From the NCBI GenBank assembly GCA_012845835.1, contig JABAKD010000026.1, positions 62,001-126,000 of the forward strand: a stretch of 64,000 bases of DNA, in the 5' to 3' direction. The DNA is from Undaria pinnatifida. Lineage: Eukaryota > Sar > Phaeophyceae > Laminariales > Alariaceae. Positions 20,228 through 33,098 of the stretch are shown here, piece by piece (positions within the stretch are counted from its first letter, which is position 1; every line of letters begins with the position of its first letter). The notes below the pieces were generated by a model that saw only the letters and a list, made by a program, of their open reading frames with translations, was not told the DNA's origin and made no database searches. A program made the translations under genes and the position numbers.

Positions 20228-22500
20228 TCTGCCACACTAGTGGTCGTCTATGGCCCCCGCATGTGCGCTATAAAGGGAAACACCAGCACTATAGCGGGCA
20301 ACCGGCGCTATTGTACTCCTCATGCTGCCACTGCGTTGGTTGTTCCCAGCTGTGCCAAGGGGCTTTGCAGGCATTATAGCGGGCAACCGGCACTACTCAG
20401 CCGGCGCTATAGGGGGACCTCTACCTCATTTTTTATTGGTCTTGGTGGAGATGTGCTTTTCACTGGCAGTATGGACGGGCCGGAGGAAGAACCTCGGGCG
20501 AAGGGAAGCTAAGCTTTGCAATCGGAGCTGAAAAAATGCGCAAACACAGCGTGGTGTACGTAAGGTGTGGTGTATGAACTTTTTTTTTCAAGGTACCCGG
20601 GTGTTGAGTTGATTATTGATAACTGGAATTCGCGCACCTCCCGTTTGGAGTTGGAGCGAGATGCAAGATTGTAAGTTTTGATCTTTAGTATTTTTCACTT
20701 TAATTTACGATGTTTTTTCTACTATTATTGGTGGCAGTCACTTGTCTGTCATCCCTCACGTAAGTGGGGTATGCCATCATTTTGGCACGCTTCGAGCGGA
20801 GAATTTTCAAATGTGCGGAGGAAGGCAACTGGATGAAGTGAAACATTGCCTAGCAAGAGACTCGTGGTCCTTTTCTATGTTTGGTATCTAATATATGTGC
20901 CCAGAAGGCATCAGTCCGACGCAACATGATTTTACCTGGCACGTGTAAAATGGTCCATGCATTTTTGTAAGAGCCGATCTGCACGATAATAGCCGGTCCC
21001 TGGGTAAGCCCACATTGCCGTATCTCGACGTTGACGTCGTCTCGGCCAGGAACGTTGCGTTTCTGCTCGGTCGTTTAATTGTGTTGGACGTGCGTGGGCC
21101 CTGATTGCTTGCCTTTCTGTCGTGTCCTCTCACGTTGATGACGACCCGACCGCGTCCCGTAACGTGCCCAGACTGTTTTTGCTGTCTGATTATCTTTGTA
21201 CTTGCGTCAGCTTTTCACCTTGCGCGTTATCAGTACGGCTAGTGCTGGAGTCGGCTGTGAAGCACCTCATCGTCTTCGATATTTCCTACAAAGTATTCAG
21301 ACCTTTTCTCCGAAGTATGCGCATTGGTTTTATCCCTTCTCAAGCGTCTGTGTATCTGCGTAAACGACCCTTTAGTCTGACTACGTAGTGTTGTGGTATC
21401 CCACCACAGAGGGGCTATTGGCTCGTTGAATATGGTTGGTCTCTGATTCGCTCCTGCATGAAAACACGAGAGCGAAACAAGGGACTGATATCGAGCACGC
21501 GTGTGTGGTGCATAGATTGCCAAAGGCTAAATGGCAGCGGTAGTGGTTGCCTGGGTCGGTGTTGCCATAGCATGACGTGACAGCGTTGTCTCAGTTGTCT
21601 CAACTTGCCAAAACAAGTAGATGGTGGACTTGGACGGATACGTTTTCCCGTGTTGAAGATAAGGGTTTAGACTATCACCTATAGAAATAATAGCATTGGT
21701 TGGTTCATTCCTTTACTCGTAGTTGTATAGCAGCTGCGTGGTATTATACAGGATCACAGTGAGAATGTTGTGCCAGTACGTCCTGGAAATAGTCCTGTTG
21801 TCATAGTCTCCGGAGGAGGGAAGCACGGTTGTCGGTGTTGGGAAGCGCTCTCCTCGTGGTTTCTGGTGTCTGCATCCGAAGGCGCGCTGATTAGACACAA
21901 GAAGGATGGCATTAGAGAGTATCGAAAAAAAAATAGAATACGACGTGGAAAATGGTCAGGGGCGGTTGCTGATGGTCGGGGAAGCTTCCAGGATTTCTAA
22001 TGTGAAGATATGAGAAAAAAAATAGTTACTACTCGTACTGCTGCGTTGTTGTGGTGCTTAGTGATGAGTTATTAATACTTTTTGGTTTTATTAGTACTCT
22101 AATAACCCAATATGTATGATTTTATTACCTGTGCTACCCACAACTGCTGCAGCAGTGGTAGTCGGGATTATCTAAAGAGAAAAATAAAGCTTAATCTCAC
22201 CACATTTCTACATATGTTCATGCACATCGCGTGTCAAATTAACTCCTCCGTTGTATTTGCAAAATGATATACTACAATTGGCTGTTGACCTTAACCCTGA
22301 CAACATCCGCAGGACAAACGAGCGGCAGGTGTAGCACGCAGCTTGCAAAGAGGAGTATCGACCCTAAATTTGTTGAACTCAAATCGCGCAAGAGCCGTTT
22401 GCAATCCCTCCCCCTCGGTTCCGCTCGTACCAGTTGAACTCCTTCGTTCAATCTGCTCTTACCCTATCGCATTCGAGTGCCCTCTTGTCGTGACCGGTTG
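20228..22500. other. Region downstream of the transporter, no recognised gene
   Basis: Contains the transporter 3' UTR and intergenic DNA. Repeated words 'tatagcgggcaaccggc' occur twice within 20280-20425 with related 'ccggcgctat' copies. 22185-22245 ('aaagcttaatctcaccacat', 'cgcgtgt.aaattaact') resembles 39450-39510, so a dispersed repeat is shared. None of the short ORFs has a motif. Confidence 0.45.
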
Positions 22501-22730
22501 CCCCTCTTACGGTAACTAGCCCCTTCGCCGCCATGAGACCACCACCCCCCCCGCAACAGAGCACTGCGACCACTGGGTGTTCTTTTGCGGTGGAAGTCAT
22601 GTCGGCGGCTTTGTCAGTGCCGGCGTCACTATCTCCGGTTGGAGTAAAATTACGCTCGCTGCAACCTCCTCGTTTTTCTCGGTTGGCTTGTCCACCCCGT
22701 CTACTCTGAGCTCGCTGAGTAACACGCTGT

Positions 22731-24212
22731 CTAGTACTGGTCCTCGGGGGCGTCGATACGTGGTCTTGATGGGGAGTCGTCTGGGAACGGGTCGTCTATG
22801 TCCGCACCCGGAACGTCGCTCAGTGGCGGCCTCGACAGCAAGTCCGGCATCTGATTGTTGGCCCCGGTCGCCACTGGAGGTCCATGTCGTACTCCATCAA
22901 CTTGAGCGCCCACAGGTGGAGCTTCGACGAGAGGTCCTGGTTCTTGAACAGGCACGTGATCGCGGAGCAGTCAGTGATGAAGACGAATCCACACCCCCAC
23001 AAGTACGGCCTGTAATGCTGGATGGTCCATAACACCGCCTTAACCTCTCGCTCGATCGCTGAACGCTAGACATCAGCCCTTGACCATGGGTGGCTCGCGT
23101 ACCCGATAACGCGCCCTGCTCTGGTGTCCTGTGTAAAGGAGGCTCCGGCGCCAAGCTCGCTGGCGTCGGTATGCAGCTGAAACGCGTATTCCCAGTCAAG
23201 CAACGCCAGCATCGGTGGCGACGTGAGAAGACGGATCAATGCCTTCAGAGCCTTGTCCTGCTCCGCGCCCCACGGCATTGGAAGCCTTCTTGCCCTTTTG
23301 TATGCGAACCACTCGTGCCTGAAAAAGTCCGGAATAGGGGCTACGCGCAAGCCGTATCCAGGCACGAACTTCCTGAGATAGCTTACCCGAGCCCAAAAGC
23401 GGCCGAACCTCCTCTACTGTGTTTGCCCGAGAGATTTTAGTCACACTTTCATCTTCGCTTGCGATGGCTGTACGCCCAGTCTGCTGCCAACCATACCGAC
23501 GAACTCTGCGGTGCGCACCGCATCGACTTGGACAGGTTCACTGGCAACACGAACTGATTGAGCCACGCCAGTACCTCCTCCACAAGCTCTTCATGCCCAT
23601 CGACATGTTTGACATGAATAATGATGGTGTCGAGCCATATCTGAGCGCCATTACTTTTTGATGGGCCCAGCGCCTCCTTATCGTAGCCCGCAAAGAGTTT
23701 TTCACTCCAAATCCACAGCGGTTGAACATCCACAGTTCACCGTGGGCGTCGCGAAAACTTTCTTGTGGTTGCCTTTCTCCGCAACTTCTAGCTGGGTGAA
23801 CCTCGACGCTAGTTCGATGGACGTGAAGCAAATGGCGCCCCTCAGGTTGTCAAAGATGCTTGCGTGTCCCCCAACCCTCCGCTGGTGGACTCCAGCAGCA
23901 CGCTCAACCCCAGTCCAGACAGATCCTTACCTTGCCACCCTTCTTCCCCACCACGACGCAATTAGCCGCTCTCGCAGACTGCGACCGGCGGATGGTCCCT
24001 ACCTTCTTTCGATTCGCCAAGTCGATCTGGATAATGATCGTTTCCTCCGGTGACCCTCGTCGCTGTTTCTCCGCGTGGGGCGTGCGATGACTGTCAATCA
24101 GAGGCAGCTGCAGCTTTGGCGGTTGCACGCCGGCACATTTTTCGGGTTCAGCGGGGACACGTGGCGGTATCTCTTCAACATTTAACAAATAGCTGGCTCC
24201 ACACGGTCGCAC
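22731..24212 (-). pseudogene. gypsy reverse transcriptase and RNase H, multiply frameshifted
   Basis: Recognisable pieces on the minus strand are GTIRRSQSARAANCVVVGKKG and KVRICLDWG (RT start), FRDAHGELWMFNRCGFGVKN (palm, equivalent to the PFGL.NA box), WLDTIIIHVKHVDGHEELV (the YLDDI region, second Asp replaced by Thr), LLTSPPMLALLDW and FQLHTDASELGAGASF (RNase H start), PYLWGCGFVFITDCSAI, KLMEYDMDLQWRPG and NNQMPDLLSR (RNase H end). The order is that of gypsy pol. The changed active-site Asp and at least four frame changes mean it is dead. Confidence 0.85.
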
Positions 24213-26204
24213 GTCTGAACAATGTTGGCCAGCGACAAGTCCACCCCATCGGCGTTTTCCCCCACACCTTCCTGCGACGCCTCAAGTGCTGGTTGCAACT
24301 CCCTCTCTGATGCGACGTTCACCGGAGGGACTGCGTCTAACACCAGGCGCATGCGCTCCTTGTCACTCGTGTTGGCGGCGTACATACAAGCAACATGCAT
24401 GCTTCAGTACAAAGGGCACTTCCAAACAGTTTATCACCTTGCACTGTAGCGGCGTTCTGGGGTATCACCATTGCGCTCCTCGCGCAATCCCCTGATCCGC
24501 CCCCATCTCCATATTGTATGACGACTTCGGTTCCACCACCACCATTGGCTGTCTTGAGGTTGGACTCTCTTAGTATATAAGCATCCACCTGCACGCTTAC
24601 GAAACCCGGCACCACCGTCTGCCGGGCTTGTCACATCTACCACTGCAGGGTCCCAACGTCCTCCCAGGCCACCGATCCCTCGCTGGCCGTCGGCGGCTCG
24701 ACTGTTCCCGCTGGTTCTCCTCCTCCATGGGGCGGCTTGATGGCACAGAACTGCTCCCACGTTACCCATCTCTCAACCACGGTTAGTTCGACCTGTGCTT
24801 TGTTCGGTTGGACAGCTGCCTGCCAGCTTACTGCCTTCTGGTCCGCCACCTTCGAATGGGAGGCGCCCGGTCACGAGAGGAAGAACACTCATGGTGACTC
24901 TGGTGCCGCCTTGAAACCTCCACCAAACGCGAAGCTGACACTGCTGCCGTGCTTCCCCAGAAGCGCTGCCCCTACAATTAGACCCTATGGGAGACCCTCG
25001 ACCACCCGCACAAGTACATTACGCACTGGGTCTTCCGTGCTAAAGACAAGCGGAAGTTCACACGACTCCGGATTTTTCTCGCCAGGGGCTGTGTTGCTCG
25101 TGGGATTGGCTGCCGTCAACCACCCCTGTCCCCTCAGGATTATCATCAATTGTCCCTCCTTCCGCTGCGCTCAACTGAACGTACGAATGCCGCAGAGAAT
25201 ATATATCTCCGTCCCCTGTGTCAACCAGCACTTCTACTGGAATGCGACTACTAGTCCTGGTGTGATGCTACATGAACGCACGCACCCACACCTACTTAGC
25301 TCCCGCACCTATGGCCACCACGTTGTGTGATGAGTTAACGCGTAGGGCAGCTAACGTGGGATCACTGTGCGGGGACAATGGAGACGTGGTCTGTGACCCC
25401 ATCTCCACTGTTCACCTGTCCCTCTTAGCCGACACCGCACGGAAGGTATGGCTTCTATCCTCCTCTTCCCCCCGTTTCTGTGTTCGATGCTCGCGTTGGC
25501 TGCTGTCCCCCGGGGCGCATCTTCAGGCCCGGGAGGCATCTGTGCTGGCTTCGCTCCGCACGGCAGTGTATGCGCTCAGCATCTCGGGAGCCGTGAGCAT
25601 GCTTGACTCCAGCTCGGAGTTGGGGCCTTGCGCTGAGAGATTCCAACGGGGGTAAATACCGTGTGGAACCACGTCCGCGTCGCAAATCACTCGACTGTCC
25701 GCGGCGTCAGAGGGCCGACTTGGGCGCGCGCAGGGTTGGTTCCTTTCTTAGATAACTGATGTTCGGGCATGACCCACGCTGTCCCTTCAAACTGTGGAGT
25801 GATCCTCGTGAACTAGTCGACGAACACCACAGGGTCGTTCCTCCATGAGAGCTCGCCTTGAGGAGCTACGGTAACATCCACAAAACCTTCCTGGCCCTTG
25901 ACGACTCCCATATCGCGTATCAGGTATTATTTTGTTCACAGCCCTTTGAGCGTCCTTCGAGTTGCTATATCCCACCACCTTTACATGGTGGGCTGCAATC
26001 TGAGGTTGTCCTGCCACGGCTGGTTGGGGTGTGTGTGCGTCAAGGCTCCCCCAAATCTATGGAGTGGGGCGAAGCAGTTGCAGGTGTGGTGCTCCATCTT
26101 GCGCGCCGTATATCGTGGACGGGAGCTGCGGCTAGAGTAACATTTGCGCCTGCAGCGCTACGCGAAAGGGTGACGAGCAACAGGATACCCCCCTCCCATG
26201 TCAC
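24213..26204 (-). pseudogene. Degenerate gag/protease part of the gypsy relic
   Basis: Short minus-strand fragments with gypsy gag flavour (for example WRNDPVVFV, FEGTAWVMPEHQL near 25830-25750, and RESNLKTANGGG near 24570). No continuous frame and no clear zinc knuckle or DTG/DSG protease triad. The assignment rests mainly on position between the gag-like ORF and RT. Confidence 0.4.
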
Positions 26205-26978
26205 TCAGGCTCCACAATTGCGATATGTAGCCTGCCGGATGGCTGGAAGAGTGCGGTGGCTGACTGGTTGCCAATGTTTTTGGGGCGGCGCCTGCATCGA
26301 TACCCCTTGCTGCGGCTGCTGCTGATGCTGCTTCTGCGTGGGCGGTGGCGATGGCGGTCGTGGTGGCGGCGGAGCCCCCTCTAGCTGTGGTTGCGAGCCC
26401 TCCGGCGATGGGCCAGGATGCTGGTGCTGTTCCGGCCTCCCCTCTTTAATGTGGTGGTGGTACTCTCGGGGTGCGCTGCCGTAGCTACTATCATGGCTGC
26501 GGCGGCAGTGATGTTCTTTGGGGTTGCGGCTGGGACTGCGGCGGCGACGGCGACAGTCCTTCCCGTTGCTGCTGCGGCTGTGGGGGGGACTTCGTCCCTT
26601 GCTATCGCAGTTGCGGTCGTGGTGGCGGCGGCGTTTGTTCCCGTCGCTGCTGCTGCCGTGGCGGCATGCCTTGCTGGTGCGGCCGTGGCCATGACTATCA
26701 CGGCGGCTGACCTCTCGGCCATGGTCGCTACTGCTGTCGTAATCGATCAATGGACGGCGGTCGTCGATTGCGCCACCTCCTGTGCCTTGCCGCTTGCCTC
26801 GGTCGAGATCATCGTCGATTGCGTCACCCCCCGTACGTCTAGGCACCGGCCGCGGTCGGGGCTTTTGTGTCTGTACGGGCACGACCATTGGCGCTGCGGT
26901 CACCAAGGTAGCCCTGGCCGAGGCTCGGAGGTGCATGACCTCCTCCACGTGGGCCCCGTTCACTGTTTTTGGCGACAT
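26205..26978 (-). CDS. RS/RD-rich basic protein, probable gag of the gypsy element
   Basis: 257 residues. Residues 45-190 are dominated by Arg, Ser, Asp and His (RRRRRSPSRNPKEHH and similar), like RS domains. The C-terminal 60 are Pro/Gln-rich (PPPPRPPSPPPTQKQ). It has no zinc knuckle. It lies upstream of and co-oriented with the gypsy RT, so gag is the likeliest role; a nucleic-acid-binding host protein is the alternative. The antisense strand gives long Ala/Val-rich ORFs by composition only. Confidence 0.4.
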   Translation of the reverse strand: MSPKTVNGAHVEEVMHLRASARATLVTAAPMVVPVQTQKPRPRPVPRRTGGDAIDDDLDRGKRQGTGGGAIDDRRPLIDYDSSSDHGREVSRRDSHGHGRTSKACRHGSSSDGNKRRRHHDRNCDSKGRSPPHSRSSNGKDCRRRRRSPSRNPKEHHCRRSHDSSYGSAPREYHHHIKEGRPEQHQHPGPSPEGSQPQLEGAPPPPRPPSPPPTQKQHQQQPQQGVSMQAPPQKHWQPVSHRTLPAIRQATYRNCGA

Positions 26979-28615
26979 CTCGATCCCCTATTTTCCTCTT
27001 CCTTCACCTTTCCTTTTTTTTTTTCTTCTTCTTTTTCTTCTTTCCTTTCTTTCCGCTCCTTTTCGTGCTTCTTCCGGTTGTACGTTTCCGGCCCTGGTGG
27101 TGCGCTCGGCATATTGATAGAAGCACGGGAGGGACGGGATCCACAATGAAAGAGTATATATCTTGCTTTTTGTTTCAGCTTTTGTTTGCTACAGTGTAAC
27201 ATTAGCGTAATATACCGTACTGATTGTTCGCCGCACTTGTATTCGTACGTGAAGGCGGTATTTGTTGTGTTTTCTAATTCACATGAGAGTCATACCTTGA
27301 CTCTAGTGTTTTCTCATTTGTTGAGGATCATGCCTTGATTGAAACCAAGGGGAAGTGAAACAGGGGCATATGATACCGCGTACGTGCGAGTAGTGTTTTC
27401 AATTGGTCTGGGCCTTGTATCCTCAAGTCTTGCCCACCCCACCATCGGTAAACGGGGATATACGGTCGGTATTATGAACATAGCGTCTGGCGTGTATCAA
27501 CACCGTTTGTTCGCAGTTGGGTTTTGAACAAATGCTTGCATGCGGACATTTGTTAGACACGAACAAACATGCTTGGGTTCATGATGGACAATGAGCAGCA
27601 GACGGACGTGCGCGAGCAACAGACGGACGGGACACGAGCAACAGGTGTGTCTGAATGCTATGACCAAACGCCAGTTTAAAACGAAAAGCAAGCAGCTGGC
27701 AGAGCACCAGTGGCAACACACACAAGTAACTGCAAAGGCAGACAAACCTAAACCCATCGCGTACATATGATACGGAATACTCGAGGAATACACACAAGGC
27801 ACACGCATACAGGTACATGGCACGAGGTACCTCCAGTGTCATACGGCATAACACATCATATATGATGTTACCCGGAGGATACTCCCCTGCTTGGCAATAT
27901 AAGGACCACTGCGTAATGACACTAGTCATCGAATAGTTATTACAGTCCTAGACGGAGTGCTACACATTCTGACCGGATTTGTTCGACGTGAGGTTATACG
28001 AGTTCCAGCGAAGGGTCCCCTAGTAGACCTTCGATCTTTCTGAATTGCATTGCGATGAGCGATCTTCCTGTGTTCACCATGAAACAGCGGGGTTCAAGTC
28101 TCAGATCCTGAAGGTAGCTTGGTCCCTCACATTTATCTGTGACTATCTCACCTGGTGCTTTACGTTCGTGAATCGCCTCCTCGTCCAAGGGTTTGGAGGC
28201 CCTCTGAATAGGAGAATCGTAGTCACATGGAAGTCGCAACAGTTCGAACGGATGATCAACTAGGAAACAAGCGCGATAACAGCGACAGCAGACACAACAG
28301 TGCCAAAGGGGCAAGGGGTTGGTAGAGGAACTCACAGGTCACCTCACTTGAACTCCTTGTTTCAAGGGGTAGAATTCATAGACACTGGACGCTTCCTTGA
28401 TTCCACATCATTGGGTTTTCTTGCAAGAAACCGGACGCTTTCCCATATCGGGGAAATCCTCCATGCCCCTGTCCAATGAAAAATAAGGAGCTTTGATAGC
28501 TTACCTTTTGCACACAAACAGACCCTCCGCGTGACTCTGATCAGCACAGCCGCCACGCGACGCGCTTCCCTTCCTAGCGCTGCTGCGCTTCAACAGTCGA
28601 CAATGCACAACTTAT
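26979..28615. other. No recognised gene
   Basis: A pyrimidine-rich tract (T and C runs) covers 26995-27075. The rest is AT/GC-balanced, with ORFs under 120 codons and no motif. It may include the lost 5' LTR of the gypsy relic; I saw no matching LTR on the other side. Confidence 0.4.
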
Positions 28616-29130
28616 ATGGGATGTGAAGCCAAACTGGGGTCAAACCATAGGATCCACGGGGCAGGAACACGAAAACGCCAAGATAAAAAAAGGGGCAGGG
28701 TCAAGAGGGGACGGCCTGTGGGCAGCACAGTCAGAACTGGCGGCAAAGCCAGGGTATGGAGGCCGGTTTCGTTGAACCCTGGGGGTAGGTATGCCAAACC
28801 AAGGCAAGAAAAAGGGCGCCAAGAGGAGCAAGACCTAGTAGATGCAAAGCCAGGATGGAGGTCAGTGTGCTTGGACTCTAGGGGCAGGTATGCGGAAACA
28901 AAGTGGGAAAAGTAACCAGAGGAGCAAGACCTCTTGGCTGCAAATACAGAACTTAGGTCGACCGTTGGGGCATGTACGCCGTCAAAAGAGAAGAAAAACG
29001 AGCCCAGGGAAACAGATATTTTGCTACAAAGCTAGACCGGGGTGTTACTACGCGGGGGCCCTTGGGGGCAGGTATAATCACAAGAACGAGGAGGGTCTAG
29101 CAGACCTGACAAATGGGCTGGGAAGGCAGC
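28616..29130 (+). repeat. Diverged tandem repeat, units of about 100-120 bp
   Basis: Repeating landmarks are 'gggggtaggtatgcc' or 'ggggcaggtatgcgg', 'agaggagcaagacct' and 'gcaaagccaggatggag' or 'gcaaagccagggtatggag'. Three to four diverged copies. The ORF running through it simply repeats GGRYAKP / SRGRYAET peptides, so I do not call a gene. Confidence 0.65.
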
Positions 29131-30289
29131 ACGAGACGCCTAACGTGGGACCTACAGGGGCTAAACAAGACAGTGGAAGACCATATCATGGTACGAACAG
29201 ACCATGGTTCGTCGCCATGCACAAAACGTGGGCAGAGTACACCGGCGGTAGAAGTCGGGCGTAAAACCACAAAGACGAGCACTTGTCGTGTTGTAGAAAG
29301 TAGAACAACTGATGCCCAAGTTCAACTTGAAAGCGAAATCACCATGGTGATCACCGAAAAGCTAACAAATGCTACATTGAATGCGGCAAATAAGACAGAA
29401 GGCATACTACTACGTTAAAACGTTTATGGACCCTCAAGGATGGCTAGACTTCGAGGGGCTTCGGTGGGGAGCCATGAGGTGATAATGCTGATTCTGCTGC
29501 TAGGTACTTGTCTTCAGACAACACGGTTTACGAACAAGTTCTCGCAGAAAACGAAAGGAAAAGGCTACTACGGTCGATAGCTGCGCACATCTGTAGCCGT
29601 TAAGGGACAAGCGTCTCCGGAAATGGCAAGGAAGCCTAATAATAGCCGCGGGGCATGAACGAAGAAACGGCAGGGTGTGCTTTCCGAGCATTCACGTACT
29701 GTAGAGACAGAAGGGTATACGTTCCCATCGGTGGCGCATGGAGAAGAAAATGCTGGGATAGAAAAACCAGAAGTAATACGACGAGTTGTCGTGATTATAC
29801 TGCGAGAAAATCGAAAATGGGGTCGTGACATACAACGTAGGACCCAGAAATGTTGCTAAAACAGCAAGCACATGGTGCAGACGACACCTCGGTTGGCAAA
29901 TAACCAGACAGAACTCTTACGATTTGACGGGCTGATACTATGAGCCGGATAGAGGGGGGGACATCAACTAACGTATGGCAATAACAATGCTAGCGGAGCG
30001 CATGCACACAGTGCAAGCGAAGTCTAGGATAATAAACGACCAGGCGAAATGACCACGGTTTAGCGCGTTGTCACTATATGTTCGCATAGAGAGTGGGGTC
30101 GTGAACGAACATAAACCCAGAAATACTAGCAGAAAGTCGATGGCGTCAAACTCTGGAATCTGGCCTATTAAGCGCCATTCGTATTGGAAGCGAACACAAG
30201 AAAATACAGAAAAAACATACACGAAAGAACACGGATGCCTAACAGAGAAGGGGGGACTTGAGCAAAGCGATCTCACGGAAATAAGACAA
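29131..30289. other. No recognised gene
   Basis: Purine-rich on the + strand. No ORF with a motif and no clear tandem structure. It may be a continuation of the degraded tandem material on either side, since words such as 'acaagaaaatac' and 'gtcgtgaac' recur. Confidence 0.35.
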
Positions 30290-30660
30290 GCTCGACGCCT
30301 TAAATAAGCACCTATGGAGTGCGTAGCGTTGTAGAAAACAGATGACGGACCAAGGAAGGCATACCACACCTGAAAAAAACAAGCACAACGCCTTGAAATA
30401 AACACCTATGACGTACGTTGCGCAGAAAGCAGAGGAACTGCCAAGCCAGATATACCACAACGGTCGTGAAGACAAATGCGACTCCTCAGTAAGCACCAAT
30501 GACATACGAAGTGCAGAAAACAGGGGAAAATCCAAGAGAAAAATACCACATCGGTCGTGAAGACAAATACGGCGCCTCAACAATCACCTAAGTTAAGACG
30601 TACGTAGCGCAAAAAATAGGGGAAAGGCCAACACAAATGCACCTCAGCGGTTTCGTGGAT
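30290..30660 (+). repeat. Tandem array of four units, period 90-94 bp
   Basis: Units begin near 30294, 30386, 30480 and 30570. Each has 'c.cct.aaataa.cacctatga', 'gtagcg..gcagaaaacag.gga' and 'ccacaacggtcgtgaagacaaat'. Units 2-4 are the most alike. Non-coding. Confidence 0.8.
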
Positions 30661-33095
30661 TGCTGATTAAGGCAAGCTTGACCGGTGGAGAGAAACAAAA
30701 ACAAGGCAGGTATGCGACGAAAACCTCGCAGGACAAACCGGGGGGGAGAAGAAGGCTGAACCATCACAACTCTTACGCCTAGTTACGATAATATGGAGAA
30801 TTCTAAACCGACAGCTGGAAGACCAGAGTAACATACCGACACAAACACGCATATGTGTGTGCTGGTCAAGCACGGATGTAACCAAGAAGTCAAGGCAAAC
30901 AAGAGGCATCGTGGAACTGACTGAACAACAAAATCAACCCTGAAAATATCAATACGCACACAAAATTCAGAAAGCACGGTTAAGGGGAGGGGCAGCAGAA
31001 CCGAAGGGTAAGTGCGACTGAACGCGGTAATACCCTGGCTACAAACCTCTGCGTCGCGTAGCGTTGCAGACACGCCGATCTGTAGTTGATGCTGCGCGAA
31101 GATGTGCAGTAGGTGGGCCGCAAATTGGTCTTGGAACCGGATTGTGTAGGGGCATGGAGAAACATTCAACGAAACGCGGCCGGTGGTCGTACGAGAGTGT
31201 GCTGCGGCGCCCCGAGTGCGAGACGGTGACGTCGGGGTACGCGGAAGATGTGGTAAGAGCGCTGTTGATGGCCAATGGTCCGGCAAAACGAGATGAATGG
31301 CCTTGAACGGGTGCGTTGGAGACCTCCAAGCGCAAAACAGTGAGGATAGGGTGATCGCGGACGATGCGGTAAGGGCAGTGCAACAGTAAAATACCGAGGC
31401 TGTAGCAGTTCAACATCGTCGAATGAGGTGTCGGTCGCGTACTGAAATGTGCGTGTCCCGCAACGTGCATGTAGACGTGGGCGTTGATGCTGTAGTAGTC
31501 CTCCAAAGTGGGCCAGAATATGCCTTCGGTGTTTGTGGCGGCGAACTTAGTTTTCCCGCGGCGTGGATGACTGCATGGTGGCTGGGATAGACGGTGTAGA
31601 AGGACCGAATTAGTCGATGACGGTGGTGACGCCGGGATCGATTGGTAGTGGCTTGAAGGGGAATGCCTACCGGCGCGGATGCTGCAGGAATCGGTGGAAT
31701 ATGTCCCAAATGGTCGGCGTTGACGGTGACGATGACGCCGGAGTGGGTGGCAGTGGCCAGAAAAAGGGGCGCCTTCAAAGACGAGGTGGCTGTTCAAAGG
31801 GGTGGGCAGAATACTGAAGGTAGTGGTTGCGGAAGACCGAGACGAAGCTCAGGTGAAGGGTGGAGCTCTGGTGAAGGTGGAGCTCTGGTTGCGAAGCTTA
31901 GGTGGTTACGAAGCTCTTATCATGGGGCAATCGCGCGGCAGTGGGGGTTTTGATGATTTTGGAAGTGGGGCCACAGATATTGGTGAGAAAAACCGTAATC
32001 GGAATGGCGGTCCCACGGCTTCCAGCGGCGGCGGTGGAGCGACGACGGCTCTGGGGAAGACGTCATTCAACAAAGGATGAGGCAATACTAAATCGGATGC
32101 GCCAATGGTGGGCGCTGGAAGAACGATGGGCGGCCTGAAATCCGATCCAGGAGGAGCGCCAGAATCCACAGCACCTTTCCCGGGGCTGGCTAGCGAACCG
32201 GAGGCGATGTGGTGGGCCGAAATAGACCCGACGAACGGTTTAGAAGAGCGCTCGATGATATCTTGGTATAAACCCAACGGCAAAAGTTGCCGAATCAGAT
32301 CTCAGTGAAATGTGGTGTAGTGCATCGGGCAGGAGGGGGGGGAGTTTGAGCCCGCCCAAGTCGCATGAAAGGTGCGCGGTTTGTGCGTCGTCGGTAGAGG
32401 GGAGCGGATGGTGATGTTGGATCGGACGGAAGGGGGAACTAGTCCACCCAAAATGACAGCCAGAATTCTCGCTAGTCTGCATCGCGAGCGAAGAATGGGT
32501 GGAAGGGTTCGATTACTGACTGAAAAGGTCCCGTACCAGGCTCGGCAGGTTCAAGAGCCTAGAAACGAAGAACGAAACTCCGAAAAGGGGAGCGGTGGGA
32601 TGGTAGAGGCGGGGCGGGAGGGAGGAGGAGCGAGCCTACCCTCAAACCGATACTTGGCTGGAAAATATCATACCCAGAATTTAAAATGACTCAAATTCAG
32701 AAGATGGAAGCGGCGGGATGTGGTGAGGGGTTGAGAGAGACGAGGAAACGAGCACACCCAAGCCGAGGCCAGGTCATCATCGGAGGAATCTTGCCGGAGC
32801 CGAACACTGCGCAGCTAGCTAGCTCGTCGGGGTGGAAGCAGAAGCCATTGGGTTAGAGCTATCGGGTCGACCCGGGGGTCTGAAGCTACGGGCACGGCTA
32901 AGGGCGGATGTGTGGGTTGCGCTCTTTGATCTTTTCTTCGCGCTCACACAACAACATAATGCTGCAAACGAAACCGGGGATAACACTGAGAGCACGACAT
33001 CCTGGGAGAAGTTCAAGGGGCCAAGGACCAACCAACCGATCAAGCCCTATATCCGGACATGCTTTGACCAGTGACTTTTCGACTGTGACTCATCA
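30661..33095. other. No recognised gene; longest ORF not convincing
   Basis: A 252-codon frame (31039-31797, minus) is Ser/Pro/His-rich with no domain and overlaps other long frames, so it is probably chance. A short internal repeat 'gtgaagg(g)tggagctctggt' lies at 31855-31890. 32450-32500 and 32690 on show nothing coding. Confidence 0.4.
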
Positions 33096-33098
33096 CGG

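Larger units (their letters stand above)
22500..26978 (-). mobile_element. Ty3/gypsy-like retrotransposon relic, minus strand, 3'-truncated
   Basis: Reading on the minus strand from high to low coordinates: a basic RS-rich gag-like ORF (26978-26205), a degenerate gag/protease stretch, RT (24212-23450) and RNase H (23365-22770). No integrase HHCC or DDE core follows, and the coding signal fades at about 22500. No LTR pair was found. Many frameshifts. Confidence 0.75.

Noticed and set aside
26391-27149. 252-codon Ala/Val-rich + strand ORF resembling a membrane protein
   Set aside because: Antisense of the Arg/Ser-rich gag-like ORF; the composition results from the complementary strand and no transporter motif is present.
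31039-31797. 252-codon minus-strand ORF
   Set aside because: Ser/His/Pro-rich with no domain, overlapped by other long frames, and lying in a region of degraded repeats. Probably chance.
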